Source: Alphaproteobacteria bacterium (lineage in GTDB: Bacteria > Pseudomonadota > Alphaproteobacteria > Sphingomonadales > Sphingomonadaceae). From it: 64,000 nucleotides of DNA. The position numbers were made by a program, and so were the translations under genes. Shown here in pieces: positions 27,585 through 37,919 of this stretch. The stretch's first letter is position 1, and every line of letters begins with the position of its first letter. The stretch covers positions 1,116,001 through 1,180,000 of the forward strand of contig VBAC01000001.1 in assembly GCA_005883305.1 (NCBI GenBank). Direction: 5' to 3'. The notes below the pieces were generated by a model that worked only from the letters and a program-made list of their open reading frames with translations, ran no database searches and was not told the origin of the DNA.

Positions 27585-28189
27585 AGCTCCACCCCCTGCC
27601 CGACGCCGGGCTGCATGTTGCGGACCGCGTCCTTCGGGCGGCGCTGGACTTGGCGCGAGACGTTTTGCGGCCGGACATCCGAGCGCTTGCGCCGCGTCAG
27701 CACGATCGCTCCGACCATGGCGACGAGGAGGACGATGCCCGCCGCCTCGAAGATGAACAAATAGCGCGTGTAGAGCAGCTCGCCGAGCGCGACGATGTTC
27801 GATTGCCGGGCGGCAGGCGCAGGCCGGCCGTCGATCGCGATTCCGCCCGCGTTCCAGGCGATCGCTCCGAAGAAAATCTCGGCCAGGATCACGCCCGCCA
27901 GGCCGAAGCCGAACGGCCAATAGCGCGCAACCCCGGCGCGAAGCTCGGCGAAATCCACGTCGAGCATCATCACCACGAACAGGAACAGCACGGCGACCGC
28001 GCCGACGTAGACGATGACCAGGAGGAAGGCGAGGAACTCGGCCCCGATCAGCAGGAACAGCCCTGCCGCGTTGAAGAAGGCGAGGATCAGCCAGAGCACC
28101 GAATGGACCGGGTTGCGCGACGAGATCGTCATCACGCCCGAGGCGATGACGAGCGTTGCGAAAAGGTAGAAGACGAGAACGGGGATCAT
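27581..28189 (-). CDS. nuoJ: NADH-quinone oxidoreductase subunit J
   Basis: 202 residues with five transmembrane helices, including [20 protein letters not shown], the helix that rearranges during turnover in complex I. The tail after residue 170 is basic and hydrophilic. Separated from nuoI by 159 bases that contain a family 3 palindromic repeat, and coupled to nuoK downstream. Confidence 0.96.
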   Translation of the reverse strand: MIPVLVFYLFATLVIASGVMTISSRNPVHSVLWLILAFFNAAGLFLLIGAEFLAFLLVIVYVGAVAVLFLFVVMMLDVDFAELRAGVARYWPFGFGLAGVILAEIFFGAIAWNAGGIAIDGRPAPAARQSNIVALGELLYTRYLFIFEAAGIVLLVAMVGAIVLTRRKRSDVRPQNVSRQVQRRPKDAVRNMQPGVGQGVEL

Positions 28190-28215
28190 TCCGGCAGCCC
28201 CGGAGCCAACCTCAC

Positions 28216-28316
28216 GTTCGTCTCGAGCGAATTCGAGAGACCGGTTCGAGCGAAGCCGAGAACGAAAAGCCTCGGCTGCGCTCGGCAGGGTGTCTCGACT
28301 TCGCTCGACATGAGCG
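28216..28316. repeat. Palindromic intergenic repeat, family 3
   Basis: Begins gttcgtctcgagcgaattcg and closes with tgtctcgacttcgctcgaca, with inner halves gagcgaagccgag and ctcggctgcgctcgg. It sits between nuoI and nuoJ, within the operon. Related copies: 40126-40264 and 48084-48185. Confidence 0.75.
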
Positions 28317-28348
28317 GGTTTGTGGGATTGGGAATCACTGCGCGCCGC

Positions 28349-28831
28349 CTACCGATACGGCGCATCGGCGGCAAGGTTCGCCGCCAGCGCGCGCTCCCAT
28401 TTGTCGCCGTTCTCGAGAAGCTTCGCCTTGTCGTAGATCAGCTCCTCGCGGGTCTCGGTCGAGAAATCCATGTTCGGCCCCTCGACGATGGCATCGACCG
28501 GGCAGGCCTCCTGGCACAGGCCGCAATAGATGCACTTGGTCATGTCGATGTCGTAGCGCGTGGTGCGCCGGCTGCCGTCCTCGCGCGGTTCGGCCTCGAT
28601 GGTGATCGCCAGCGCGGGGCAGACCGCCTCGCACAATTTGCAGGCGATGCAGCGCTCTTCCCCGTTCGGATAGCGGCGAAGCGCATGCTCTCCGCGGAAG
28701 CGGGGCGAGATCGGGTTCTTCTCATAGGGGTAGTTGATCGTCGCCTTGGGCTTGAAGAAATATTTCAGCGTCAAGGCGTGCGCCTTGACGAACTCCCACA
28801 GGGTGAAGGTCTTGATGTAATGGGCGATCAT
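28349..28831 (-). CDS. nuoI: NADH-quinone oxidoreductase subunit I
   Basis: 160 residues. Carries two [4Fe-4S] clusters (N6a, N6b) in the peripheral arm: [13 protein letters not shown] and [16 protein letters not shown]. Length is normal. Its ATG overlaps the stop of an exported-protein gene by four bases, although nuoI is usually coupled to nuoH itself. Confidence 0.97.
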   Translation of the reverse strand: MIAHYIKTFTLWEFVKAHALTLKYFFKPKATINYPYEKNPISPRFRGEHALRRYPNGEERCIACKLCEAVCPALAITIEAEPREDGSRRTTRYDIDMTKCIYCGLCQEACPVDAIVEGPNMDFSTETREELIYDKAKLLENGDKWERALAANLAADAPYR

Positions 28832-29292
28832 GACGGCGTCCCACTCTGATAGGTGACGATCTCGTGGCAGGCGCCGACGCCGTTGAGCTCACGGCTGCGC
28901 GGCCGCCCGTCGCGCATTTCCGTCCGGAGGTATTTGTTCCGGATCGTCGCTTCGCCTGCCTCGGTAAACGTCAGCGAATATTCGACGTCCCACCAGTCGA
29001 ACTCGGAGCGGACCAGTCGCCCATTCCCCCAAAAATCGCGCTGCCGATACCCCCAGAGGGCCAGGACATCGATGGGTGCGCCAAGCACCCCATCGGCATA
29101 TCGAACCCGATCGCCATGCTCCACGGGCACGGCGATCTCGATCCGCCAGCCGCCGGGAAGAAATTGCCGATCGTCGGCCGAGGCCTCGCCGCCGTGAAGC
29201 ATGTTGCCGGGCCGCATCTCGCACTCGAAATGCCGGCCGGTCGGCACGGCATTCGTGGGCGCCGCGGCGGCGAGGAGGAGCGCCCCTACCAT
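28828..29292 (-). CDS. Exported protein of unknown function inserted between nuoH and nuoI
   Basis: 154 residues. It begins with a cleavable signal peptide ([19 protein letters not shown]), so the mature part should be periplasmic. There are two cysteines in the mature protein (near FECEMRP and GACHEIV) that could form a disulfide. It is rich in Trp, Asp and Arg and not recognised. The start lies within the end of nuoH (7-base overlap) and the stop within the start of nuoI (4-base overlap), so its translation is tied to complex I subunits. That packing argues it is real. A role for complex I assembly is possible but unproven. Confidence 0.65.
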   Translation of the reverse strand: MVGALLLAAAAPTNAVPTGRHFECEMRPGNMLHGGEASADDRQFLPGGWRIEIAVPVEHGDRVRYADGVLGAPIDVLALWGYRQRDFWGNGRLVRSEFDWWDVEYSLTFTEAGEATIRNKYLRTEMRDGRPRSRELNGVGACHEIVTYQSGTPS

Positions 29293-30338
29293 GGCAGCAT
29301 TCCCCCGCGCTGGAGCATCAGGTACCCGGACACGAGGAACACCCAGATCAGAGAGATGGGCAGGAATATCTTCCACCCCAGGCGCATCAGCTGGTCGTAG
29401 CGGTAGCGCGGGACGGTGGCCTTCACCCAGGAGAAGACGAAGAAGAAGAACAGGATCTTGGCGAAGAACCAGACGATGCCGGGGATCCAGTAGAGCGGCG
29501 CCCAGTCGAGCGGCGGGAGCCAGCCGCCCCAGAAGAGCACGGCGTTCATGCCGCACATCAGCAGCACGTTGCCATATTCGCCGAGCCAGAAGAGCGCGAA
29601 GCTCATCGAGCTGTATTCGGTCTGGTAGCCGGCGACGAGCTCGCTTTCGGCCTCGGTCAGGTCGAACGGCGCTCGGGCGGTCTCGGCCATGGACGAGATC
29701 AGGAAGATCACCGCAAGCGGGAAGAGCAAGGGATTGAAGCCGAAGCCGTTGATCAGGCCGAGAATGTGGCCCTGCTGGGCGTGGACGATGGCGCTGAGGT
29801 TGAAGCTGCCGGCCCACAGCACCACCGGGATCAGCACGAAGCCGATCGAAACCTCGTAAGACACCATCTGAGCGGCGGCGCGCAAGGCACTGTAGAATGG
29901 ATATTTCGAGTTGGACGACCACCCGGCGATGATGATCCCGTAGACGCCGAGCGAGGAGACCGCGAGCAGATAGAGCAGGCCGACATTGATGTTCGCAAGC
30001 ACCCAGCCGTCCGCGAACGGGATCACCGCCCAGGCGACCAGAGCCACGGTGAAGGTGATGATCGGCGCAATGATGAACAGGCCGCGATTGGCCGAGGTCG
30101 GGATGATGGTTTCCTTGAGGAATACCTTCAGCCCGTCGGCAAAGCTCTGCAGCAGCCCGAACGGGCCGACCACGTTGGGCCCGCGCCTCAGCGCCATCGC
30201 CGCCCAGATTTTCCGATCGGCATAGATGATCATCGCCACCGCGAGCATCAAAGGCAGCGCGATCAACAGGATGAAGCTCAAAGTTGCGAGGAAATATCCC
30301 CAGCCTTCGCCGATCCAGGATTGCATCCAGGCGGTCAT
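29286..30338 (-). CDS. nuoH: NADH-quinone oxidoreductase subunit H
   Basis: 350 residues, eight transmembrane helices. The membrane-arm subunit that forms the quinone site with NuoB/NuoD. Landmarks: [20 protein letters not shown], the acidic loop [20 protein letters not shown], and [20 protein letters not shown]. Begins 10 bases downstream of a 45-codon small gene. Confidence 0.97.
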   Translation of the reverse strand: MTAWMQSWIGEGWGYFLATLSFILLIALPLMLAVAMIIYADRKIWAAMALRRGPNVVGPFGLLQSFADGLKVFLKETIIPTSANRGLFIIAPIITFTVALVAWAVIPFADGWVLANINVGLLYLLAVSSLGVYGIIIAGWSSNSKYPFYSALRAAAQMVSYEVSIGFVLIPVVLWAGSFNLSAIVHAQQGHILGLINGFGFNPLLFPLAVIFLISSMAETARAPFDLTEAESELVAGYQTEYSSMSFALFWLGEYGNVLLMCGMNAVLFWGGWLPPLDWAPLYWIPGIVWFFAKILFFFFVFSWVKATVPRYRYDQLMRLGWKIFLPISLIWVFLVSGYLMLQRGGMLPW

Positions 30339-30348
30339 TCGGTCCTCA

Positions 30349-30486
30349 TCACACCAGACGGCGCCAGATCGGCAGCGTGAGCAGCGCGACGGCGAGCACC
30401 AGCATTAGCGCCATGACGAACCGGCGCAGCGGTCGGGGCAAGCCGAGTACGCAACGCTCGAAACGGTTGAGATCTTGCAGGTCCAT
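30349..30486 (-). CDS. Small single-helix membrane protein between nuoG and nuoH
   Basis: 45 residues: a charged N-terminus ([12 protein letters not shown]), a hydrophobic segment (about 24-41) and a short basic end (WRRLV), terminated by two successive TGA codons. The ATG lies three bases after the nuoG stop and the stop ten bases before the nuoH start. Spacing and membrane-like composition support a real gene. Function unknown; it could be an accessory subunit or an assembly peptide. Confidence 0.5.
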   Translation of the reverse strand: MDLQDLNRFERCVLGLPRPLRRFVMALMLVLAVALLTLPIWRRLV

Positions 30487-30489
30487 GGC

Positions 30490-32499
30490 TCATTCCGCAG
30501 CCTCGGCGTAGCTCTGACCGTGGAGCAGCTCGGCCGAGCAGCGTTGCAGCGTCGGCGAGGAGCGGGCGATCGGGTTGGTCAGGTAGAAATCCTGGATCGG
30601 GTAGGTGACCGCGGTGCCTTTGGCGATCTCGACCGCCTCCAGCTTGGGCGGCGCCCAGGGGAAGGTCACGAGACCCGGCCGGGCGAATTCCGGATGGTCG
30701 GCGAACAGGCGGCCGCGAAGCTCGGCGAAGCTGTCGAACGGCAGCGGCCGGCCGAGCACGTCGGAGAGCGCGCGGAAGATCGACCAGTCGGCGCGCGCGT
30801 CGCCGGGCGGATCGACCGCCTTCTCGCTATACTGCACCCTCCCCTCGAGGTTGACGTGTATGCCGTGCTTCTCGCTATAGGCGGCGCCGGGCAGGATCAC
30901 GTCCGCCGCGTGCGCGCCCTTGTCGCCGTGATGGCCGACATAGACCTTGAAGCTCTTCTCGAACGGGGCGAAGTCCATCTCGTCGGCGCCGAGCACGAAA
31001 AGCAGCTTCGGCGCGGCTTCGACAAGTGACGCCATGCCGCCAGGCTGCGCGTAGCCGAGGATCAGCCCGCCGGTCCGCGCAGCGGCGGTATGGAGGACAT
31101 TGAAGCCGTTCCAGCCCTCACGGACCAGGTTCAGGCTGTCGACCAGCGAGAGCGCGGCAGCCTGCCCGCCGGGCACCTTGAGCGCCGCGCCGCCGACGAT
31201 CACCGCGGGGCGCTGCGCCTGCCCCAGCGCCTCGGGCAGCTCGCCGAGCAGCGAGAGGTCGTTGCCGAGCCATTCGACGGGGTAAGTGAGATCGACCTCG
31301 GGGCCGATCGCGAACACCTTCGCCCCCGCCCTCACCGCCTTGCGGATCCGGGTGTTGACGAGGCTCGCCTCCCAGCGCGGATTGGTGCCGACGAGGAGGA
31401 TCGCGTCCGCCGTCTCGATGCGGGCGATGGTCGTGTTGAAATTGACCGCGCCGAGACTGGTCGTGTCGTAGGCGAGGCCGGTCTGGCGCCCCTCGATCAG
31501 GTCCGAACCTAGCGCTGCGACCAGCGCCTTGGCCGCGTACATCGTCTCGACGTCGACCAGATCGCCGGCGACGGCCGCGACGCTCGATTTGGCCGTCCTG
31601 GCCACCCCGGCGATGCGCTCGAACGCCTCGTCCCATGTCGCGGCGCGAAGCTTGCCGCCGTCGCGCACCCAGGGCCGGTCGAGCCGGTTGCGCAGCAACC
31701 CGTCCACCGCGTGCCGGGTCTTGTCCGACGCCCACTCCTCGTTCACATCTTCGTTGAGGCGGGGCAAGGCCCGCATCACCTCGCACTGGCGCGCGTCGAG
31801 GCGGATGTTGGTGCCGACCGCGTCCATCACGTCGATCGCCGGGATCTTGCGCAGCTCCCACGGGCGCGCTTCGAAGCTGTAGGGCTTGGAAACGAGCGCT
31901 CCGACCGGGCAGAGATCGACGACGTTGCCCGAAAGCTCGCTGGCCAAAGCGGTCTCCAGATAGGAGGTGATCTGCATGTCCTCGCCGCGGCCGATCGCGC
32001 CCATGTCCTCGACGCCGGCGACCTGCTCCATGAAGCGAACGCAGCGGGTGCAGTGGATGCAGCGGGTCATGAAGGTTTTCACGACCGGCCCCATATATTT
32101 CTCGGTCACCGCGCGCTTGTTCTCGTCGTAGCGGCTGTGGCCCTTGCCGTAGGCGAGCGCCTGGTCCTGAAGGTCGCATTCGCCGCCCTGGTCGCAGATC
32201 GGGCAATCGAGCGGATGGTTGATGAGGAGGAACTCCATCACGCCTTCGCGGGCCTTGCGGACCACCGGGGTGTTGGTGAAGATCTCCTGATTGTCCGCCG
32301 CGGGCAGCGCGCAGCTCGCCTGCGGCTTCGGCGGCCCCGGCTTCACCTCGACAAGGCACATCCGGCAATTGCCGGCGATGGCCAGCCGTTCGTGATAGCA
32401 GAAACGCGGAATCTCCTTGCCCGCCAGCTCGCACGCCTGAAGCACCGTCGCGCCCTGCGGCACTTCGATCTCGACACCGTCGACCTTGAGCTTGGGCAT
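30490..32499 (-). CDS. nuoG: NADH-quinone oxidoreductase subunit G
   Basis: 669 residues. The N-terminal ferredoxin-like domain binds several iron-sulfur clusters: CYHERLAIAGNCRMC for [2Fe-2S], HPLDCPICDQGGECDLQDQ for the His/Cys-ligated cluster, and RCIHCTRCVRF ... DLCPVGAL for [4Fe-4S]. The rest is a molybdopterin-oxidoreductase-like scaffold without an active site, shorter than in E. coli as usual for alphaproteobacteria. Upstream on the same strand, about 3 kb of secreted-protein genes separates it from nuoF. Confidence 0.96.
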   Translation of the reverse strand: MPKLKVDGVEIEVPQGATVLQACELAGKEIPRFCYHERLAIAGNCRMCLVEVKPGPPKPQASCALPAADNQEIFTNTPVVRKAREGVMEFLLINHPLDCPICDQGGECDLQDQALAYGKGHSRYDENKRAVTEKYMGPVVKTFMTRCIHCTRCVRFMEQVAGVEDMGAIGRGEDMQITSYLETALASELSGNVVDLCPVGALVSKPYSFEARPWELRKIPAIDVMDAVGTNIRLDARQCEVMRALPRLNEDVNEEWASDKTRHAVDGLLRNRLDRPWVRDGGKLRAATWDEAFERIAGVARTAKSSVAAVAGDLVDVETMYAAKALVAALGSDLIEGRQTGLAYDTTSLGAVNFNTTIARIETADAILLVGTNPRWEASLVNTRIRKAVRAGAKVFAIGPEVDLTYPVEWLGNDLSLLGELPEALGQAQRPAVIVGGAALKVPGGQAAALSLVDSLNLVREGWNGFNVLHTAAARTGGLILGYAQPGGMASLVEAAPKLLFVLGADEMDFAPFEKSFKVYVGHHGDKGAHAADVILPGAAYSEKHGIHVNLEGRVQYSEKAVDPPGDARADWSIFRALSDVLGRPLPFDSFAELRGRLFADHPEFARPGLVTFPWAPPKLEAVEIAKGTAVTYPIQDFYLTNPIARSSPTLQRCSAELLHGQSYAEAAE

Positions 32500-32649
32500 A
32501 GGAATTGCACTCGGGATTCAAACGCGCCCCCGAGGGGCCGCAGCCTGCGGTGCCGTTAGACGCTTACCCCCCCGCCGTTCAAGGGGCTGCGGGGGTTTTC
32601 GTTAATGGGGTTGGGGGGTCGTGGCGGCTGTCGCGGCGGCCGCCGCGGC

Positions 32650-33369
32650 CTAGGGCGAGCCCGGGCCGTCGCGCTGGACGACGGACCAGCGGTACAGCGC
32701 CTCGGCCAGGAAGCCGCGCATGAAACGGGGATCGTAGCTCAACCGGGGCGTGCCGGCCGGAGCGCAGGCCTGGAAATCGGGATGCAGCGCCGCCAGCGCG
32801 GCCGTTTCCTCAGGCGAGTGCGGCTCGGTCGCCAATACCGCTCGGGCCAGTTCCGGATGGCGCGGAGTCGCGCAATCGGCGAGGCCGTACATCGGCGCCA
32901 GCGCCACCGACATCGGATCGGCGGCATCGGCCGGCCGCGGCAGCGGCGCGGCGCCGACCGGCGGCGTCCTCACCGCCGCCTGCTGGGCGAATTGCGCTTC
33001 ATAGAGCGCTTCGGCGAAGGCCGCGCGCGCGCCGGTGGCCGAGGTCGAGAGCTGCTCGCGCATGGACAGGCAGCGCTGAGCCGTCCGCAACAGGGCCGCG
33101 GCCTGGGTTCTTTCCTCGGTCGAACGCGGCGTCGTCGACAGGAGAGCGGAAACTTGGGGTGCGCTCTGCCCGGCGGCGCAGGCCGCGGCGCGGAGCAGGT
33201 CGGCCGGCGATGTCGGCGTCTGCGCCGGCGCCGGAGTGCCCGGGGTCGGGTTCGAGCGCGGCGTCTGCGGAGGCGGCGGCGGCGCGCTTCCATATTGGGC
33301 GGCGGCGGCGGTGATGGGAAGCGCGGCCAGCAGGCTCGCGCAAAGAGACAAAGACAGCGCCTTTTTCAT
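32650..33369 (-). CDS. Secreted two-repeat Cys protein, copy 4 of the nuoF-nuoG array
   Basis: 239 residues. A signal peptide (1-23) is followed by a Pro/Thr-rich linker (about 28-55) and two copies of a roughly 60-residue unit. In the unit a Cys is followed exactly 36 residues later by a second Cys, then a motif like LAEALYR. Here the pairs are C64/C100 and C166/C202, and the closing motifs are FAEALYE and LAEALYR. Between the cysteines both units share the pattern VxALLxTxPxSxEE. I recognise no named family. The even cysteine spacing suggests one disulfide per unit. The 150 bases after the stop, before nuoG, hold no gene I can support. ATG 33369 has GGAG upstream. Confidence 0.65.
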   Translation of the reverse strand: MKKALSLSLCASLLAALPITAAAAQYGSAPPPPPQTPRSNPTPGTPAPAQTPTSPADLLRAAACAAGQSAPQVSALLSTTPRSTEERTQAAALLRTAQRCLSMREQLSTSATGARAAFAEALYEAQFAQQAAVRTPPVGAAPLPRPADAADPMSVALAPMYGLADCATPRHPELARAVLATEPHSPEETAALAALHPDFQACAPAGTPRLSYDPRFMRGFLAEALYRWSVVQRDGPGSP

Positions 33370-33407
33370 TTCATGCTCCGCAAAAAATGCCCCCTCGATG
33401 GAGCGCG

Positions 33408-34046
33408 TCACTCAGTTCGGAACACTTCCGGCCGGCCGGCGGCGGCGCGATAAGCCGCTTCCGCGAGGAAGGCGCGGAAGACCTGCGGGCTGAGATCGAT
33501 ATTCTCGCCCTGGCCGACGCAAGCCGACAGGGCCGGCATCAGGCTTTCGATCGCCCCACGCTCGGCGGCGCTGCCGCGCGGCGTGCGGAAGAAGGCGTAG
33601 CTTCGCTCCGGATCGGCCCTCACCACGCACGATGCCATGCCCAGCATCGACAACGCGGCGCGCGCAGATTCGTCGGCATAGCGGACATAATAGCTGCTGA
33701 CCGGCTCGAAGACCCGTGCGGGACGGCCGCGCGGACGGGCGCCGATCGCTTCGAAATCGCGGTAGAGCAGCCGTTCGGCCACCGCGCCCCGGTTGTAGAA
33801 GGACGCGGCCGGAACCTGCGTGCCCGTGGCGCGGCAGGCATAGACTCCTCCGGCTACCCAGGGCGCGTCCGCGTCTATCGTGCCGGGCACGGTCGAGAGC
33901 ACTCTTTCCATGTTCCGGCTGCCGCGCTGCATCAGGCAGTCGACCACGGCGTAGACATTGTCGATCGACGGCTGGGCCGGCTCGGCATAAGCCGGTGTGC
34001 CGAGCGCCGAAACCGCCAATGAAAGCGCGAGAGCCGTGCGGATCAT
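33408..34046 (-). CDS. Secreted two-repeat Cys protein, copy 3 of the nuoF-nuoG array
   Basis: 212 residues with a signal peptide (1-21, ending TPAYA). Two units are visible: C37/C71 (34 apart, slightly shortened) and C140/C176 (36 apart). The closing motifs are VAERLLY and LAEAAYR. The first unit keeps VLSTVPGT, the second has FFRTPRGSAAE where others have LLxTxPxSxEE. It is the most diverged member. No enzyme motif is visible. 38 bases separate its stop from the start of copy 4. Confidence 0.6.
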   Translation of the reverse strand: MIRTALALSLAVSALGTPAYAEPAQPSIDNVYAVVDCLMQRGSRNMERVLSTVPGTIDADAPWVAGGVYACRATGTQVPAASFYNRGAVAERLLYRDFEAIGARPRGRPARVFEPVSSYYVRYADESARAALSMLGMASCVVRADPERSYAFFRTPRGSAAERGAIESLMPALSACVGQGENIDLSPQVFRAFLAEAAYRAAAGRPEVFRTE

Positions 34047-34102
34047 CCCCGCACTATTTCACTTTGCGGCGGAGCCGTAAAGCACCCGCGTTCACGCCCA
34101 AT

Positions 34103-34750
34103 CTATGACCCCGCAGCAGCGGACCGCGTTGCCGGCGCGCGATTATGCTCCGCTAGGCGATACGCGGCGAGCCCCAGCATCGCCCGAAGCGCGATTCCGT
34201 TGAGGCTGAGCCTGACGCCCGCGGCGAGGCAGGATTGCGCCTCGGGCGTGAGCGCGCGCAGAGCGCCGGCTTCCTCCGCGCTGAACGGCCGGGTCGCAAG
34301 CAGGGCGGAGACCTTTTGCGGCGCTGCCCGCACGGCGCACAGCGCCATGGCTTCCTGCTCGCTCCGCGCCGCGAGCGGCGGGCGAGCAGGATCATAGGCG
34401 ACCTGCGTGGCGAGGTCGGCGCCGTGGGCGTCCAGAAGCAGCAATTGCTCCGCCAGATCGCCCGCGAAGGGCAGCCGGCTGAAGCCGAGCCGATGGCCCT
34501 GAGGCACGCACTGCCAATAGCTCTGGGCGAAAGTCCGGATGCGGTCCTGGTATTCGTCGCTGGTGAAATCCATGGCGAGGAGCGCTCGGGCGCGTCCGGG
34601 GGCCCGGATGATAACGCAGCGGGCGAAATCATGCAGCGTCCGCGCGGCCTCGGCGGTCGTGACTTCCCTGCCGAGTAGGATCCGCCGCTGAGCCTCCGCC
34701 GTGCCGACGCAGGCGAGCGCCAGCAACATCATCAAAAATTTGAGTTTCAC
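34103..34750 (-). CDS. Secreted two-repeat Cys protein, copy 2 of the nuoF-nuoG array
   Basis: 215 residues. Signal peptide MKLKFLMMLLALACVGTAEA; the mature protein starts near Gln21. Units: C45/C81 and C138/C174, both 36 apart. The inner patterns are RARALLAMDFTSDE and VSALLATRPFSAEE. The closing motifs are DLAEQLLLL and MLGLAAYRLA. I start at GTG 34750, which gives a clean signal peptide; TTG 34762 is the alternative. 56 bases separate it from copy 3. Confidence 0.6.
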   Translation of the reverse strand: MKLKFLMMLLALACVGTAEAQRRILLGREVTTAEAARTLHDFARCVIIRAPGRARALLAMDFTSDEYQDRIRTFAQSYWQCVPQGHRLGFSRLPFAGDLAEQLLLLDAHGADLATQVAYDPARPPLAARSEQEAMALCAVRAAPQKVSALLATRPFSAEEAGALRALTPEAQSCLAAGVRLSLNGIALRAMLGLAAYRLAEHNRAPATRSAAAGS

Positions 34751-34848
34751 TGCTGCCCCCAATTGCCGTCAGATTATGCATCAATTCCAGATAGATGCAA
34801 GATAGCGGCAATCGCACCCGGGGCAGGTAAGGCCGCAGTCCGGCCGAG

Positions 34849-35517
34849 TCAGCGCCCTGAGGTCGCCTCGCCCTCGCGCGAAAAATGGTAGAGCGCCTCG
34901 GCGAGCAGGGCCCGCATGACGTGCCGGGTTGCGGGAAGTGAAACGTCCGGCGGAAGGCATTCCAGCAGGATCGGGCGCAGCTGCGCCAGGACACGCGTTT
35001 CGCCGGGCGAATCGTGATCGAAGCGGATCATGGCGTGAACCTGATCGGGTGCGCGATGGACCGCGCAAGTCGCGACCCGGTGGGGAAGCGGGACGTATTC
35101 GGGCGGGGCCGCGGGCTCAGGGCGCGCCTCGTAATGGCGCGATTCCGGAATCGAGCGGTTGTGGAGGAACTCGGCGGCCAGGCCGCGGAGCAGGATCATT
35201 CCCCCCGCGCCGCGGAAATGGATGTCGCTGCGCGTCGCGCAGTCGTTCACCTGCCCGGTCAACGTCAGCGCATGGGCAGCCGCATTTTCCTCCGCGCTGC
35301 CGGGGCTGGTCTCAAGCAGCGCTTCGGCTTCGGCCCTGCGCACCCTCACGCTGCAATAAGCGAAAGCGCGCAGGATCCGGTCCTCCATGCTCCCTTCCGC
35401 CAGATGCGATTGCGCCCAGGTCGGAAGGCGCGGATCGGCCGGCTCGCGCGCCGCGATCGGCGACGCGGACGCGAGGCACGCGGCGGCCAGCGCCATCATC
35501 CTGATTCCGAGATTCAC
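34849..35517 (-). CDS. Secreted two-repeat Cys protein, copy 1 of the nuoF-nuoG array
   Basis: 222 residues with a signal peptide (1-23, ending SPIAA). Units: C55/C93 (38 apart) and C151/C187 (36 apart). The inner patterns are AEALLETSPGSAEE and VHAMIRFDHDSPGE. The closing motifs are GLAAEFLHN and LLAEALYHFS. It is the first of four consecutive relatives and begins 70 bases after nuoF. The array sits in the nuo operon and shares its strand, so it is probably transcribed with complex I. The proteins would be periplasmic, opposite the peripheral arm, so a direct catalytic role in complex I is unlikely. Confidence 0.62.
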   Translation of the reverse strand: MNLGIRMMALAAACLASASPIAAREPADPRLPTWAQSHLAEGSMEDRILRAFAYCSVRVRRAEAEALLETSPGSAEENAAAHALTLTGQVNDCATRSDIHFRGAGGMILLRGLAAEFLHNRSIPESRHYEARPEPAAPPEYVPLPHRVATCAVHRAPDQVHAMIRFDHDSPGETRVLAQLRPILLECLPPDVSLPATRHVMRALLAEALYHFSREGEATSGR

Positions 35518-35587
35518 TCACGCCCCCTGCCCTGCCAAGAGCGGCAGGTTCGCACCCCTTCCAGCAGCTTGCAAGGCGCGACGGCTG

Positions 35588-36872
<1,285 letters not shown>

Positions 36873-36880
<8 letters not shown>

Positions 36881-37040
36881 GGCCGCCGCCCTTCTTGAGG
36901 GCCATGAAGATGGCGATTGCGATGGCGAGGCCGATGCCGATCGCTACCAGCTTGAGCGCCGCGCCGAGCAGCTTCAGAGCGAGGATGAAGGCGATGATCC
37001 CGACGACGATCGCGCCGAGGGAGGACAGACCCTGCTTCAT
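36873..37040 (-). CDS. Small membrane protein between nuoE and nuoF
   Basis: 55 residues: [13 protein letters not shown], then an almost continuous hydrophobic stretch that could form two short helices with a Lys between them, ending in the basic LKKGGGRA. The ATG overlaps the nuoE stop by four bases and its stop overlaps nuoF by eight, a packing typical of real co-translated genes. No homologous family recognised. Confidence 0.55.
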
Positions 37041-37705
37041 GACCACTGGCTCCGATAATCGTGATTTTCGCCGGCCATTTCGGCAAGCGTGGTCGGACCG
37101 CCCTCGGGGCAGCTCGTCTGGCGCTCGACCTGCGGCCCGGGCTTCGGAGTTTCGCCCCTGCCCAAAGCGTCGAGGATCGCGGTCATGCTGTCGAACGTCA
37201 GGTCCTCGTAATTGTCGTCGTTGATCTGGACCATCGGCGCGTTGGCGCAGGCGCCGAGGCATTCGACTTCGCTCAGCGTGAACAGGCCGTCGGCGGTCGT
37301 GTGCCCCTTCTTCAGCCCCTTCTCGTAGCAGGCGGCGAGCACGTCGTTCGAGCCGCGCAGCATGCAGGGCGTGGTGCCGCAGACCTGGACATGGTGGCGG
37401 CCGACCGGCGCGAGGTTGAACATCGTGTAGAAGGTCGCGACTTCGTAGGCGCGGATGTAGGGCATTCCCAATTGCGCGGCGACGAACTCGATCACCGGAA
37501 TCGGCAGCCAGCCCTGGGTCCCCGTCTCCGCGCCGATCTGGCGCTGGGCGAGATCGAGCAAGGGGATGATCGCGCTCTGCTGGCGGCCCTTCGGATAGCG
37601 GGAAACAAGGAGCTTCGCCTGCGCTTCATTCTCCTTGGCCCAGGCGAAAGCGCCCCAGCGCTCGCGGATTTCCGGGGTTGCAGCAAGGCGGCGTGACTCA
37701 GCCAT
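37037..37705 (-). CDS. nuoE: NADH-quinone oxidoreductase subunit E
   Basis: 222 residues. Thioredoxin-like [2Fe-2S] subunit (cluster N1a) of the NADH dehydrogenase module. Ligands are in VCGTTPCMLRG and ECLGACANAPM. The C-terminal extension (about 175-222, Pro/Glu-rich) is common in alphaproteobacteria. ATG 37705 gives the usual MAESRRL start; the region upstream is AT-rich and offers no strong ribosome site. Confidence 0.96.
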   Translation of the reverse strand: MAESRRLAATPEIRERWGAFAWAKENEAQAKLLVSRYPKGRQQSAIIPLLDLAQRQIGAETGTQGWLPIPVIEFVAAQLGMPYIRAYEVATFYTMFNLAPVGRHHVQVCGTTPCMLRGSNDVLAACYEKGLKKGHTTADGLFTLSEVECLGACANAPMVQINDDNYEDLTFDSMTAILDALGRGETPKPGPQVERQTSCPEGGPTTLAEMAGENHDYRSQWS

Positions 37706-37706
37706 T

Positions 37707-37919
37707 CTAATAACCAAACAGAGGACGCAATATTAGCCAATAGATTGGCCAAATCTCGCTCAGAAAAACATTGACCGAAATTGCGATGAACCAATTCCAC
37801 CAGTTGTAATCATATCCATCAAAAAATGTGAGCTTCACGAATGTACCGAGGCACACCAATTGGTAACCCAACAGCACAAATTCTTGCTTATTATCGCGGA
37901 CGAGTCCCAGCGCGCTCAC
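37707..37919 (-). CDS. AT-rich small aromatic membrane protein between nuoD and nuoE
   Basis: 70 residues. Two membrane segments are likely: about 15-30 ([16 protein letters not shown]) and 43-62 ([18 protein letters not shown]), joined by the aromatic [15 protein letters not shown] start overlaps the nuoD stop by four bases (GTGA), and its stop abuts nuoE. By hand count 37711-37920 is about 44% GC, against about 68% in the first 60 bases of nuoD next to it. That difference suggests recent acquisition or unusual codon demand. No family recognised. Confidence 0.55.
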   Translation of the reverse strand: MSALGLVRDNKQEFVLLGYQLVCLGTFVKLTFFDGYDYNWWNWFIAISVNVFLSEIWPIYWLILRPLFGY

